This document shows, one piece after another, positions 17,403 through 25,533 of a stretch of 64,000 bases of DNA. The stretch's first letter is position 1. Each line of letters opens with the position of its first letter. This DNA is from Microvirga terrestris (GTDB taxonomy: Bacteria > Pseudomonadota > Alphaproteobacteria > Rhizobiales > Beijerinckiaceae). The position numbers were made by a program, and so were the translations under genes. Location: contig NZ_JADQDN010000002.1 in assembly GCF_015694425.1 (NCBI RefSeq), forward strand, positions 62,001-126,000, given 5' to 3'. The notes beneath the pieces were generated by a model. The model was not told where the DNA came from. It ran no database searches and was given only the letters and a program-made list of their open reading frames with translations.

Positions 17403-18560
17403 CTAACCAGCCGCGAACGTGAACAGCTCCCGCTCCATGGCGACACCCCGCAGGCGGTGGGTCCCTAGGGAGCGAACCGGCACAGGGCTGACCGAGGCGA
17501 CACGGTCGGACAGGATGATCGAACAATCGAGGGCGCCGCACAGGGCCTCCATCCGGCTTGCCTCGTTCACGGCAGGCCCGATCACCGTGAAGTCGAGGCG
17601 CCCGGCGGCCCCGATATTGCCGTAGAACACGTCTCCGCAATGGAGCGCGATGTCGAGGCTAAGCGGCGTCTCGTGCTCGCGGTTGACTGCTTCGTTGCGT
17701 TCGAACGCTATTTGCGCGGCCCGGATCGCCGCCGCGCAGGCACTCTCGTGCGATCGCTCCTCAGTGATCGGAAAAGCGGCCAGCAGGCCGTCCCCTAAGA
17801 ACTTGAGCACCTCGCCGCCCTGCTCCGCCACCGGGTCCGCCATGGCTTCCAGATGTCGGTCGAGCCGGGCGATCAGGTCGAGACCCGCCGTGTCCGCAAG
17901 CGTCGTGAAGCCCCTCAGATCGGCAAAGAGCAAAGCCGCCTCGATGGTCGTGCCGGAGCCGCGCCGGATCGCCCCACTCAGCACGCGCCGGCCGGCCGAG
18001 AAACCCACATAGGTGTCGAGCATGGCGACCGTGAGGTCGAACAGGGTCATGCGGTAGGCCGCAAGGCCTAAGAGCGGCAGAAGGGCATCGATCCGCGCGA
18101 CCTCTTCCGGACGCAGGCCCTCGGGGCGGCTGGTGGAGAAGGAGGCGCCAAACCCCCGCAGATCCGGAGCACTGGCGTTGCCGAAGCTGAAGAGGCGCGC
18201 CAGGTAATCGGTCCCTCCAAGCCCCCTGATGTCCTCGAACACGCTGAACCTGTCCGCATCAGGTCCATGTACATGCCAGTGGCAGCTCTCCTGCTCGGTG
18301 CGCATCATGTAGGCGAAGGGGCTGATCTCAAAGGCATTGTCGTTGCGCTCGTGGGAGACCCCTTCCACGATGGTACCGGCGGAGCGGGTCCACACATGGG
18401 TATAGACGCGAATCGTCGGGTTGACGGTCGGCAGGGCGATGTACGCCCGGACCAGGGGGATGCCTTCTCCGACGAGCCGCTCGGCAACCCCTGAGAGCAG
18501 CGAAGCCACATCGGACCCGTGCAAGCCCTGGCCAATGATCCAGCTCTCAAGATTCGTCAT
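17403..18560 (-). CDS. Class III adenylate/guanylate cyclase
   Basis: 385 residues. A poorly conserved N-terminal regulatory region (1-195) precedes a class III cyclase domain (about 205-345) with the two metal aspartates D214 (LFADLRGFTTLAD) and D257 (LKFLGDGLLAAFP) and the transition-state region TVIGPAVNEASRME. It makes cAMP or, less likely, cGMP. No membrane segment is seen, so it is soluble. The N-terminal region resembles the sensory part found in many rhizobial cyclases. It is convergent with the ECF sigma gene. A cyclic-nucleotide-binding protein occurs at 40359 in the same window. Confidence 0.9.
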   Translation of the reverse strand: MTNLESWIIGQGLHGSDVASLLSGVAERLVGEGIPLVRAYIALPTVNPTIRVYTHVWTRSAGTIVEGVSHERNDNAFEISPFAYMMRTEQESCHWHVHGPDADRFSVFEDIRGLGGTDYLARLFSFGNASAPDLRGFGASFSTSRPEGLRPEEVARIDALLPLLGLAAYRMTLFDLTVAMLDTYVGFSAGRRVLSGAIRRGSGTTIEAALLFADLRGFTTLADTAGLDLIARLDRHLEAMADPVAEQGGEVLKFLGDGLLAAFPITEERSHESACAAAIRAAQIAFERNEAVNREHETPLSLDIALHCGDVFYGNIGAAGRLDFTVIGPAVNEASRMEALCGALDCSIILSDRVASVSPVPVRSLGTHRLRGVAMERELFTFAAG

Positions 18561-18613
18561 GGCCGGCAGTCTAGCATTCCGACGGGAAATGTCTTGCTGC
18601 TGTCGACGTCAGA

Positions 18614-19333
18614 TCAGCGGCTCGCGTGCCGGGTGGCTCCACCCGTTCCGGCGATCTCCGTCAGGAGCTTGCGGCGTGCGGCCAGAGCGAAAGGCTGCGT
18701 CTCGTCGGCAATCTCGACGAAGGAGCCAGGACCTCCGATGACATTCTGCGCGTAGTAATCCTCCAGCGTCACGCCGCCGGGCCCGCCCGGACGGCCGCTG
18801 CCGGGGCGCCGGATGGCGAGCGCGTTGATAGTGAAATCCTTGGCCAGCGCCTCCGCCCTCACCTGCTCCAGGGACCGGCCATTCATGTTCGGACCGTCGC
18901 CCGAGACATCAATCACCCTGCGCGTGCCCTCATGGGCGTTGCCCTCCACGAGGCGCATGGAGAAGTCGATGGCGTTGGAGATGGAATTGTAGCCCGTCGC
19001 GCCCCGTGGAGCGCTCAGGAGCTTTTCGGCGAACACCCTCGCGCTCGCCTCATCGCGGATCACATGCCAGTCGACGATGACCACCTGCGAGCCCGGCCCG
19101 CCCCATTCCATGAAGGCGACCGCAATGGCCCCGACAGGTCCGTCCTTGATGCCGGTGAGCACATCGGGGCTAGTCAGCGCATCCGCCCAGCCCTGCCGCT
19201 GGAGGCGCAGCTCGTCATTGTCGATGGACCCCGAGCCGTCGGCGGCGAAGACCAGCTCCAGATCGACGGGCTCGGCTTGGGCCTCTGCCGTCAGGAGGCT
19301 CAAGGCGACCAAGCTTTTCAGGATCAACCGCAT
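18614..19333 (-). CDS. DUF1194 (VWA-like) exported protein
   Basis: About 240 residues with a signal peptide (MRLILKSLVALSLLTAEAQA) and a von Willebrand A-like fold. The MIDAS-type metal motif DGSGS lies at 32-36 right after the cleavage site, and a second acidic turn, DVSGDGPNMNG, is conserved in the family. DUF1194 proteins are common in Hyphomicrobiales and uncharacterised; a periplasmic protein-binding role is likely. The start is set by the signal peptide with GGAG upstream; the frame is open further upstream to 19432. Confidence 0.82.
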   Translation of the reverse strand: MRLILKSLVALSLLTAEAQAEPVDLELVFAADGSGSIDNDELRLQRQGWADALTSPDVLTGIKDGPVGAIAVAFMEWGGPGSQVVIVDWHVIRDEASARVFAEKLLSAPRGATGYNSISNAIDFSMRLVEGNAHEGTRRVIDVSGDGPNMNGRSLEQVRAEALAKDFTINALAIRRPGSGRPGGPGGVTLEDYYAQNVIGGPGSFVEIADETQPFALAARRKLLTEIAGTGGATRHASR

Positions 19334-19428
19334 CGAGGGCTCCAGCATTGGGCACGATGCTGGAGCCATGTAGGGCACGAGGCGATCATCGCCGCCTCGT
19401 GCATCGTTCACAACTTCGTTGAAGCCGC

Positions 19429-20313
19429 TCAAGCCGCCTTGAGGATACCCTTGTCGTGCGCGAAGGCCCAGTAGAGCTCGCGGGCGCGTCGGTAGAACGG
19501 GCCGGGCTGGAGGTCGCGGGAATCGATGCGCAGCACCGGCATCACCTTGGAATAATTGCCCGAGATGAAGATCTCGTCGGCGCTGGCAAAGTCCTCGTAG
19601 CGCAGGGTGCTCTCGACCACCTGGACGCCGTCGTCGCGCAGGAGCTGGATCACGCGCTGGCGGGTGATGCCATTGAGGAAGGTTCCATTCGGATACGGCG
19701 TATGGACCACGCCGTCCTTGGCCATGAACACGTTGGACGTGCCGGTTTCGGCAATGTTTCCGAGGGCATCGCAGACCAGCGCGTTGTCGAAGCCCTTCTC
19801 CTTCGCCTCGCGGAGCACGCGGGCATTGTTGGGGTAGAGGGCGCCGGCCTTCGCATCGGTAGGCATGGATTCGAGCGTCGGGCGGCGGAAGCTCGACTTC
19901 ATGACGGACAGGCCGCCCGGCACCGGCATCGGGGCTTCGAAGAGAGACAGGCAGAACTGCGTCGATTCCGGATCCGGCGCGATGGTGGCCAGGCCCTCGG
20001 CCTCGCCCCAGTACATGGGCTTCACGTAGAGCGCCGTGCCGGGCGCGAACTTTTTCACGCCCTCGCGGACGAGATCCATGATGACGCGAGGATCCATGGT
20101 CGGCTTGAGACCGATGGTGAGGGCCGAACGGTTCACGCGCTCGCAGTGCCGGTCGAGATCGGGTGCTACGCCCTCGAACACGCGGGCCCCGTCGAAGACG
20201 GAGGAGCCGAGCCAGGACACGTGAGAGCGCGGCCCGATCAAGGGCGGATTGCCCTCATGCCAAGTGCCGTTGAACCAGTTCCAAGTTTGCGAATACCAAG
20301 CCACGTGTACCAT
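19429..20313 (-). CDS. ilvE: Branched-chain amino acid aminotransferase
   Basis: A 294-residue class IV PLP-dependent aminotransferase, full length. The PLP lysine is K155 in TDAKAGALYPNN; E189 lies in the cofactor-binding AETGTSNVF segment; the substrate and phosphate loop is GITRQRVIQL. It interconverts Leu/Ile/Val and their 2-oxo acids with glutamate. D-amino-acid aminotransferases share the fold, but the N-terminal W-F-N-G-x-W and VFEGV features favour the branched-chain type. The gene is monocistronic or read through to the DUF1194 gene 95 bp downstream. Confidence 0.88.
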   Translation of the reverse strand: MVHVAWYSQTWNWFNGTWHEGNPPLIGPRSHVSWLGSSVFDGARVFEGVAPDLDRHCERVNRSALTIGLKPTMDPRVIMDLVREGVKKFAPGTALYVKPMYWGEAEGLATIAPDPESTQFCLSLFEAPMPVPGGLSVMKSSFRRPTLESMPTDAKAGALYPNNARVLREAKEKGFDNALVCDALGNIAETGTSNVFMAKDGVVHTPYPNGTFLNGITRQRVIQLLRDDGVQVVESTLRYEDFASADEIFISGNYSKVMPVLRIDSRDLQPGPFYRRARELYWAFAHDKGILKAA

Positions 20314-20473
20314 CCTTAATCGGTCAGAAGTTCTGCCCTATCGAACCCCCTGCGTCGGCAACCGTCAATCGCTTCATCCGGAGCAGCGCATAAAGTCTTG
20401 TGATGGTTTCCATGAGAAGGGCTGATCATTGGCCGGCTTGCCATCACAGGCAGCCAGTGAAACTCTGGCCCTC

Positions 20474-21151
20474 ATGACCAGCCCCAGCCTCATCCCCGCT
20501 CTCACGAAGGCCGTGATCTTCGACGCCTATGGAACATTGTTCGACGTGCATTCCGCCGTCGGGCGCCACATGGCGCAGATTGGGCCCGACGCAGCACGCT
20601 TCTCGGAAGTGTGGCGCACGAAGCAGCTCGAATATTCCTGGGTGCTGTCGCTGGCCGGCCGCTACGCACCGTTCTGGACTTTGACCGAACAGGCACTGGA
20701 CCATGCTTTTGCGCGGTTTCCGGAGGTCGACGGCTCCCTGAGGCCGCTTCTGCTCGAGGCCTACCGCACGCTTGACGCCTACCCGGATGTCCGGCCGACG
20801 CTGCATGCCCTCAGGGAGCGAGGCATGCTCACCGGCATCCTGTCGAACGGCGATCCCGGCATGCTCAACGCAGCCGTGAAGTCAGCGAACCTTGCCGACG
20901 GCCTAGACGCGGTCTTGTCCGTCGATGCTGCGGGTATCTTCAAGACGAGCCCGCAAACCTACGAACTCGTGCTGCGGGCACTGTCCCTCACCGCAGCCGA
21001 AGTGGTGTTCGTGTCGTCCAACCGCTGGGACATAGCAGGCGCGGCAGCCTTCGGGTTCACACCGATGTGGGTGAACCGGCTCGGTCTGCCGGACGAGTAC
21101 GCAGAACTCGCGCCAAGCGCAGTCATCGCATCGCTCGATAGGTTGCTTTAG
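20474..21151 (+). CDS. Haloacid dehalogenase, type II
   Basis: A 225-residue HAD-superfamily hydrolase of the L-2-haloacid dehalogenase type. Visible active-site features are the nucleophile D17 in FDAYGTLFD, R48 in VWRTKQLEYSW, the S124/N125 pair in LSNGDP, K157 and the SSNRWD segment (181-186). Phe/Trp residues that line the pocket in known enzymes are also present. It hydrolyses L-2-haloalkanoates to D-2-hydroxy acids with inversion in known members; the natural substrate is uncertain. The ATG at 20474 begins the homologous part. A palindromic repeat follows 10 bp after the stop. Confidence 0.88.
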   Translation: MTSPSLIPALTKAVIFDAYGTLFDVHSAVGRHMAQIGPDAARFSEVWRTKQLEYSWVLSLAGRYAPFWTLTEQALDHAFARFPEVDGSLRPLLLEAYRTLDAYPDVRPTLHALRERGMLTGILSNGDPGMLNAAVKSANLADGLDAVLSVDAAGIFKTSPQTYELVLRALSLTAAEVVFVSSNRWDIAGAAAFGFTPMWVNRLGLPDEYAELAPSAVIASLDRLL

Positions 21152-21160
21152 TGCTTCTTC

Positions 21161-21227
21161 ATGGCCGGGCTTGTCCCGGCCATCCATGTCTTTGACTAAA
21201 ACGTGGATGCCCGCAAGAAGTGCGGGC
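21161..21227. repeat. Three-hairpin intergenic palindromic element
   Basis: ATGGCCGGG (21161-21169) pairs perfectly with CCCGGCCAT (21175-21183); CATCCATGT (21181-21189) pairs, with one mismatch, with ACGTGGATG (21201-21209); GCCCGCA (21209-21215) pairs with TGCGGGC (21221-21227). The same three-stem order occurs at 25301-25380. It lies between two convergent genes and could act as a bidirectional terminator. Confidence 0.8.
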
Positions 21228-21252
21228 ACGACGTCGAGAGGAGGACGCGTCT

Positions 21253-22635
21253 TTACTTCGCCAACGCCGCCAGAATGCGCGCCCATGACCGGGTGCCCTT
21301 GTGGAAGCTCTTGAGATCGTACTTCTCGTTCGGCGAATGGATGCGATCGTCGTCGAGACCGAAGCCAACGAAGAGGGTGTCGAGGCCCAGCGTGCGCTTG
21401 AAGTCGCCGCCGACCGGGATCGAGCCGCCCATGCCGATGACGATCGGATCCCTCTTCCACTCATCGTGCAGGGCGGATTTCGCCGCCGTGATGGCCGGGA
21501 AATCATGCGGCAGGGCAAGCGCCCGCGAACCCTTGTGATGGATGAACTCCACCGAGCAATCGGCAGGAATGCGCTCGCGCACGAAAGCCTCGAAGTTCTT
21601 CGAGATCGCAACCGGATCCTGATCGCCCACGAGGCGGAACGAGACCTTGCAGCGGGCCTCCGCGGCGATCACCGTCTTGGTGCCCTCGCCCGTGTAGCCG
21701 CCGATGATACCGTTCACGTCGCAGGTGGGGCGCGACTGGATCTGCTCGATCAGCATGCGTCCCTTCTCGCCGGCGGAATGCTTGAGGCCGACCTGACCGA
21801 GGAACTCTTCCTCCGTGAGGTTCAGGCCCTTCCATTGCTCAAGAACCTGGGTCGGAGTCTCGGGCACACCCTCGTAGAAACCTGGAATCGTGATGCGGCC
21901 ATTGTCGTCGTGAAAGGCAGCGATGATCTTCGAGAGCACATGGATGGGGTTGCGCGCAGCACCGCCGAAGGAGCCAGAATGCAGATCGCGGTCGGCACAG
22001 CGGACGATGATCTCCTCATAGACCATTCCGCGGAGAGAGGACGTGATGCCTGGCGTATCCTGGTCCCACATGCCCGTGTCGCAGACGAGTGCGACATCGG
22101 CCTTCAGCTCATTCTTGTTGGCTTCGATGAACTCAGGGAGAAACTTGGAGCCGTCCTCCTCGGCGCCCTCGACCAGGAATGTGATGTTGATCGGCAGCGA
22201 ACCCGTCTCGGCCTTCCAAGCGCGGCAGGCTTCGACAAACGTCATCACCTGACCCTTGTCGTCGGCGGAGCCGCGGGCGCTGATGGCCTTGCGGCCGTCA
22301 GGCAGCGTGATCATGCGCGGTTCGAAGGGCGGCGTCTCCCACAGCTCCAGCGGGTCGACGGGCTGCACGTCGTAATGCCCGTAGAAGAGCACGTGCAGCT
22401 TCGCATCGCCCTTGGCATGACCGACCACGGCCGGGTGCCCGCCCGTTTCGCGCAAAGAAGCTTCGACCCCGATATTCTTCAGCTCGTCAACGAGCCACTG
22501 GCCGGCTTTGCGGCAATGGTCCTTGTAAGCGGGATCCGTGGAGATGGACGGAACCTTGAGCCACTGGAACAGGCGCTCCAGGGAGGAATCGAGATCGGAA
22601 TCGATACGCTGCAGAACTTGGTCGAGCTTTGACAT
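21253..22635 (-). CDS. M20-family metallopeptidase (dipeptidase-like)
   Basis: A 460-residue di-zinc peptidase of the M20/M25/M40 family. Zinc-site motifs: H87 and D89 in FYGHYDVQPVDP, D125 in ARGSADDKGQ, and the catalytic/bridging glutamates E159/E160 in EGAEEDGS. The lid/dimerisation domain follows at about 215-360 (PIHVLSKIIAAFHD). Members of this branch cleave dipeptides or N-acylated amino acids in the cytoplasm. The ATG at 22635 begins the conserved part; an in-frame ATG at 22704 would add 23 residues without homology features. Confidence 0.9.
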   Translation of the reverse strand: MSKLDQVLQRIDSDLDSSLERLFQWLKVPSISTDPAYKDHCRKAGQWLVDELKNIGVEASLRETGGHPAVVGHAKGDAKLHVLFYGHYDVQPVDPLELWETPPFEPRMITLPDGRKAISARGSADDKGQVMTFVEACRAWKAETGSLPINITFLVEGAEEDGSKFLPEFIEANKNELKADVALVCDTGMWDQDTPGITSSLRGMVYEEIIVRCADRDLHSGSFGGAARNPIHVLSKIIAAFHDDNGRITIPGFYEGVPETPTQVLEQWKGLNLTEEEFLGQVGLKHSAGEKGRMLIEQIQSRPTCDVNGIIGGYTGEGTKTVIAAEARCKVSFRLVGDQDPVAISKNFEAFVRERIPADCSVEFIHHKGSRALALPHDFPAITAAKSALHDEWKRDPIVIGMGGSIPVGGDFKRTLGLDTLFVGFGLDDDRIHSPNEKYDLKSFHKGTRSWARILAALAK

Positions 22636-22715
22636 GATGGCCCTGAGTTGGAATTTTTCGCGGCCGACAAGGTGCATCCAACAGGAGGATGTCGCAAGGG
22701 GCATTCCCCAAAACC

Positions 22716-22749
22716 GTCATCCCGAACGGCGCAGCCGATCCGGGATGAC
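22716..22749. repeat. Short intergenic palindrome
   Basis: GTCATCCCG (22716-22724) and its perfect complement CGGGATGAC (22741-22749) enclose 16 nt. The same GTCATCCC/GGGATGAC ends appear at 24812 and, degenerate, at 28001. It lies between the HerA-like gene's stop and the M20 gene's start. Confidence 0.75.
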
Positions 22750-22757
22750 CCATGTTT

Positions 22758-24296
22758 CTACCGCCGCAACAGCCCACCCAAGGTCCCGCGTACGATGGCG
22801 CGGCCGATGGAGCTGCCCTGGCGGCCGCCGATGGACTTGCCGATCTCGGCCGCGAGGTTGCCGACCGTCTGGTTGACGATGGTGCGCGTCACCTCGCGGG
22901 TGACGCGCTGGCCGACCGTCATGGAGCCTTTGCGCTGCGGACCGGAGCCGAAGAGGCCGCCGAGCATGTCGAGGAGGCCGCCGCCCCCTTCCGCGGCCTT
23001 CGCCTCGGCGGCAGCCTGCTCGGCCCGTTTGGCCAGCATCTCGTAGGCAGATTCCACATCGACCGGCTGATCGTATTTCCCCTTCATGGGGCTTGCCGCG
23101 ATGATCTGCTGGCGCTCGCTGAGCTCGATCGGCCCCACCTGCGCCATGGGTGGGGCGATCAGCGTGCGTTCCACCATGGAAGGGGCGCCCTTGCCCTCGA
23201 GGGTCGAGACCAGGGCCTCGCCGACACCGAGCTGGGTGATCGCCTTCTCCGTGTCGAAGGCCGGATTTTCTCTGAAGGACTGTGCAGCCGCCCGCACCGA
23301 CTTCTGCTCGCGCGGGGTATAGGCGCGCAAAGCATGCTGCACGCGATTGCCGAGCTGCGCCAGCACGCTTTCGGGAACGTCGATCGGGTTCTGGGTGATG
23401 AAATAGACGCCGACACCTTTGGACCGGATGAGGCGCACCACGCGCTCCACGGTCTCGACGAGAGCCTTCGGGGCATCGTTGAAGAGCAAATGAGCCTCGT
23501 CGAAGAAGAACACCATCTTGGGCTGGTCGAGGTCGCCCACCTCCGGAAGCTCCTCGAACAGCTCCGACATAAGCCAGAGCAGGAAGGTGGCGTAGAGGCG
23601 CGGATTGCTCATGAGCTTGTCGGCCGCCAGGATGTTGACGACGCCGCGACCGTCACGATCCATGCGCATCAGGTCCTTGATGTCGAGCGCCGGCTCACCG
23701 AGGAACTCGTCACCCTGCTGGTTCTCCAGCACAAGGAGCTGACGCTGAATGGTGCCGATGGTGGCCTTCGACACATTGCCGTAGGTGGTGGTGAGCTGGC
23801 TGGCATTGTCGGAGATGAGCTGCAGCAGCGCGCGCAGATCCTTCAGGTCGAGGAGCAGCAATCCCTGCTCGTCGGCGATGCGGAAGGCGATATTGAGAAC
23901 GCCCTCCTGCGTATCGTTGAGATCGAGCAGGCGCGAGAGCAGCAGCGGACCCATCTCGGAGATCGTCGCCCGCACCCGGTGCCCCTGCTCGCCGAACAGG
24001 TCCCAGAACACGACCGGGAACTTGTCCGGCACATACTCGACGCCAATCTCCTTGGCGCGCTTGACCAGAGGCTCCTTGCCGTTGCCGGGGGCCGCCATGC
24101 CGGAGAGATCGCCCTTGATGTCGGCGGCGAAGACCGGAACGCCCGCCTTGGAGAAGCCTTCCGCCATCACCTGAAGGGAGACGGTCTTGCCCGTGCCCGT
24201 TGCTCCGGTCACGAGGCCGTGCCGGTTGGCGAGCTTCAGATCGAGATATTCGGGCTTGGTGCTCTTCCCGATGAAGATCTTCCCGTCCTGCAGCAT
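22758..24296 (-). CDS. HerA/DUF853-type P-loop ATPase
   Basis: A 512-residue ATPase of the HerA/FtsK superfamily, DUF853 (YjgR-like) branch. Walker A is GATGTGKT (residues 31-38) and Walker B is [11 protein letters not shown]. The middle has [13 protein letters not shown] (sensor) and [16 protein letters not shown] (arginine-finger region). The C-terminal 110 residues are Gly/Ala-rich with [12 protein letters not shown]. HerA works in archaeal end resection, but bacterial YjgR-type proteins are uncharacterised. ATG at 24296. It is divergent to the small protein gene at 24420, 123 bp away. Confidence 0.88.
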   Translation of the reverse strand: MLQDGKIFIGKSTKPEYLDLKLANRHGLVTGATGTGKTVSLQVMAEGFSKAGVPVFAADIKGDLSGMAAPGNGKEPLVKRAKEIGVEYVPDKFPVVFWDLFGEQGHRVRATISEMGPLLLSRLLDLNDTQEGVLNIAFRIADEQGLLLLDLKDLRALLQLISDNASQLTTTYGNVSKATIGTIQRQLLVLENQQGDEFLGEPALDIKDLMRMDRDGRGVVNILAADKLMSNPRLYATFLLWLMSELFEELPEVGDLDQPKMVFFFDEAHLLFNDAPKALVETVERVVRLIRSKGVGVYFITQNPIDVPESVLAQLGNRVQHALRAYTPREQKSVRAAAQSFRENPAFDTEKAITQLGVGEALVSTLEGKGAPSMVERTLIAPPMAQVGPIELSERQQIIAASPMKGKYDQPVDVESAYEMLAKRAEQAAAEAKAAEGGGGLLDMLGGLFGSGPQRKGSMTVGQRVTREVTRTIVNQTVGNLAAEIGKSIGGRQGSSIGRAIVRGTLGGLLRR

Positions 24297-24419
24297 CGAA
24301 TCCCTCCAGCGTCTCTAATGGATCTTAGAAGCCCTGCCGCGAGTTTCCACTCTCGGATTTCTTGATTAAACAGTTCAGATATGAACTATCTGCCCCCGTT
24401 ACAAATTTAGGAGAATCAA

Positions 24420-24800
24420 ATGGATGAGCTCATCGCCCGCGTGACGCAGAAGACGGGACTCGACGCGGCGACCGCCCGCAAGGCGATCGGCATCATTCTC
24501 GGCTACCTCCAGAAGGAAGGCCCCTCGAGCGAGGTCAACCAGCTGATTGCGGCCCTGCCCGGTGCTCAGGACGCCATCGAAGAGGGCAAGACCGGCGGCA
24601 GCGGCGGCCTCATGGGCATGATGGGCTCCATGGGCGGCGGCGTGATGGCGCTCGGTGGCCAGCTCATGGGTATCGGCGTGTCCATGGGCCAGATGCAGCC
24701 GCTCGGCAAGGAGCTCTTCACCTACGGCCGCGAGAAGGCCGGCGAGGACGTGATGGGGCCGATTGTCGGTTCGATCCCGGGGCTCTCGCAGTTCGTTTGA
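24420..24800 (+). CDS. Small DUF2267/DUF2780-like protein
   Basis: A 126-residue soluble protein. The N-terminal 50 residues form a helical unit beginning MDELIARVTQKTGLDAATAR, which resembles the bundle of DUF2267/DUF2780 proteins, and the middle is Gly/Met-rich (GGSGGLMGMMGSMGGGVMAL). The ATG has an excellent ribosome-binding site (AGGAG 6 bp upstream). Function unknown; the family name is tentative. Confidence 0.7.
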   Translation: MDELIARVTQKTGLDAATARKAIGIILGYLQKEGPSSEVNQLIAALPGAQDAIEEGKTGGSGGLMGMMGSMGGGVMALGGQLMGIGVSMGQMQPLGKELFTYGREKAGEDVMGPIVGSIPGLSQFV

Positions 24801-24811
24801 TCGCCAAAGCT

Positions 24812-24908
24812 GTCATCCCGGTGCTGTCCAGCAGAACCCGGGACCGGCGGCCGGATATGGCACCGTAAGCTCGACACTGTCATCCCCGCGCAAGCGGCAA
24901 TGACAGTG
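24812..24908. repeat. Palindromic intergenic repeats
   Basis: GTCATCCCGG at 24812 begins a first imperfect palindrome ending near CCCGGGA (24837-24843). A second unit has perfect 9-bp arms, CACTGTCAT (24875-24883) and ATGACAGTG (24900-24908). It sits directly after the small protein gene. Confidence 0.65.
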
Positions 24909-25300
24909 CTGGACTGGTCTTGCGATCTCGGATCGGCTCTGCTGTCCGGGATGATGCGGGTGGTTGGGATGTCAAACAGCCAGCACCTTCGGGCCTGAGG
25001 CCGGTGGGCCTCAAGCCGTCAGGTCAAATCGAGGGAGGCGTGTCGTGCAGCCCGGCTCGATGGGTGTGGGGAAAGTGAGAGCCAGACTGCTCGCACGCGC
25101 GGTTTGTTTCAGCGGACCTGGATCAAGCCAGGATCGGCCACCCGCGATCACAGGTGTGCGAGACCTGCGGCGGGACCGCTCCTTGCCCCACTCTTGCGAC
25201 GCCTCGCGAGCGCGCCCCTCGTCGGGCGAGGATGTCCTCAGCTATAGCCCAGCTTAGGACGATTGTCAAGAACAAAATGAGAACATAGCTTCACCGCATT
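24909..25300. other. Non-coding stretch with no recognised element
   Basis: About 390 bp between the palindromic repeats at 24812 and 25301. An open frame at 24964-25257 lacks a ribosome-binding site and protein-like composition. I looked for a cobalamin riboswitch because methylmalonyl-CoA mutase is downstream: a GAGACCTGC string near 25160 resembles the end of a B12 box, but the other conserved boxes are missing. The last 45 bp before 25300 are AT-rich and could hold a promoter. Confidence 0.4.
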
Positions 25301-25380
25301 ATGACCGGGCTCGTCCCGGCCATCCACATCTTGGGAACCGCAACAGCGCAAAGACGTGGATCTCCGGACCAAGTCCGGAG
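25301..25380. repeat. Three-hairpin intergenic palindromic element, second copy
   Basis: Same order as at 21161: a first stem ATGACCGGG/CCCGGCCAT with one mismatch, a second stem CATCCACATCTT/AAGACGTGGAT, and a third stem CTCCGGA (25362-25368) with TCCGGAG (25374-25380). The third stem differs in sequence from the first copy yet keeps perfect pairing, so structure is conserved rather than sequence. Confidence 0.8.
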
Positions 25381-25533
25381 ATGACGACGAGCGTGTTGGA
25401 ATCCGAGGCGCGTCAGCCTGGAACGGGTTGCGATCACGTCTGTCCTGGGCCCATCCTTTGGGGCATTCCCACATTCCCCTCCGCCCGGTATTGTCCGCGC
25501 CATTCGCGCAGCCTTCCTCCGGACGAGGCCCTC

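Noticed and set aside
22752..24365. Plus-strand open frame of 537 codons opposite the HerA-like ATPase
   Set aside because: The minus strand encodes intact Walker motifs; the plus-strand frame is an antisense shadow.
24964..25257. Cobalamin riboswitch upstream of methylmalonyl-CoA mutase
   Set aside because: Only a partial B12-box-like GAGACCTGC string is seen near 25160. The GCCACTG and other conserved boxes are missing in both orientations, and the gene is about 370 bp away behind a palindromic repeat.
24964..25257. 97-codon open frame
   Set aside because: No ribosome-binding site, start inside repeat-derived DNA, and no protein-like composition.
25330..25345. GGAAC string as a general-stress (EcfG-type) promoter
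   Set aside because: It lies in the loop of a palindromic repeat and lacks a matching -10 block at the right spacing.
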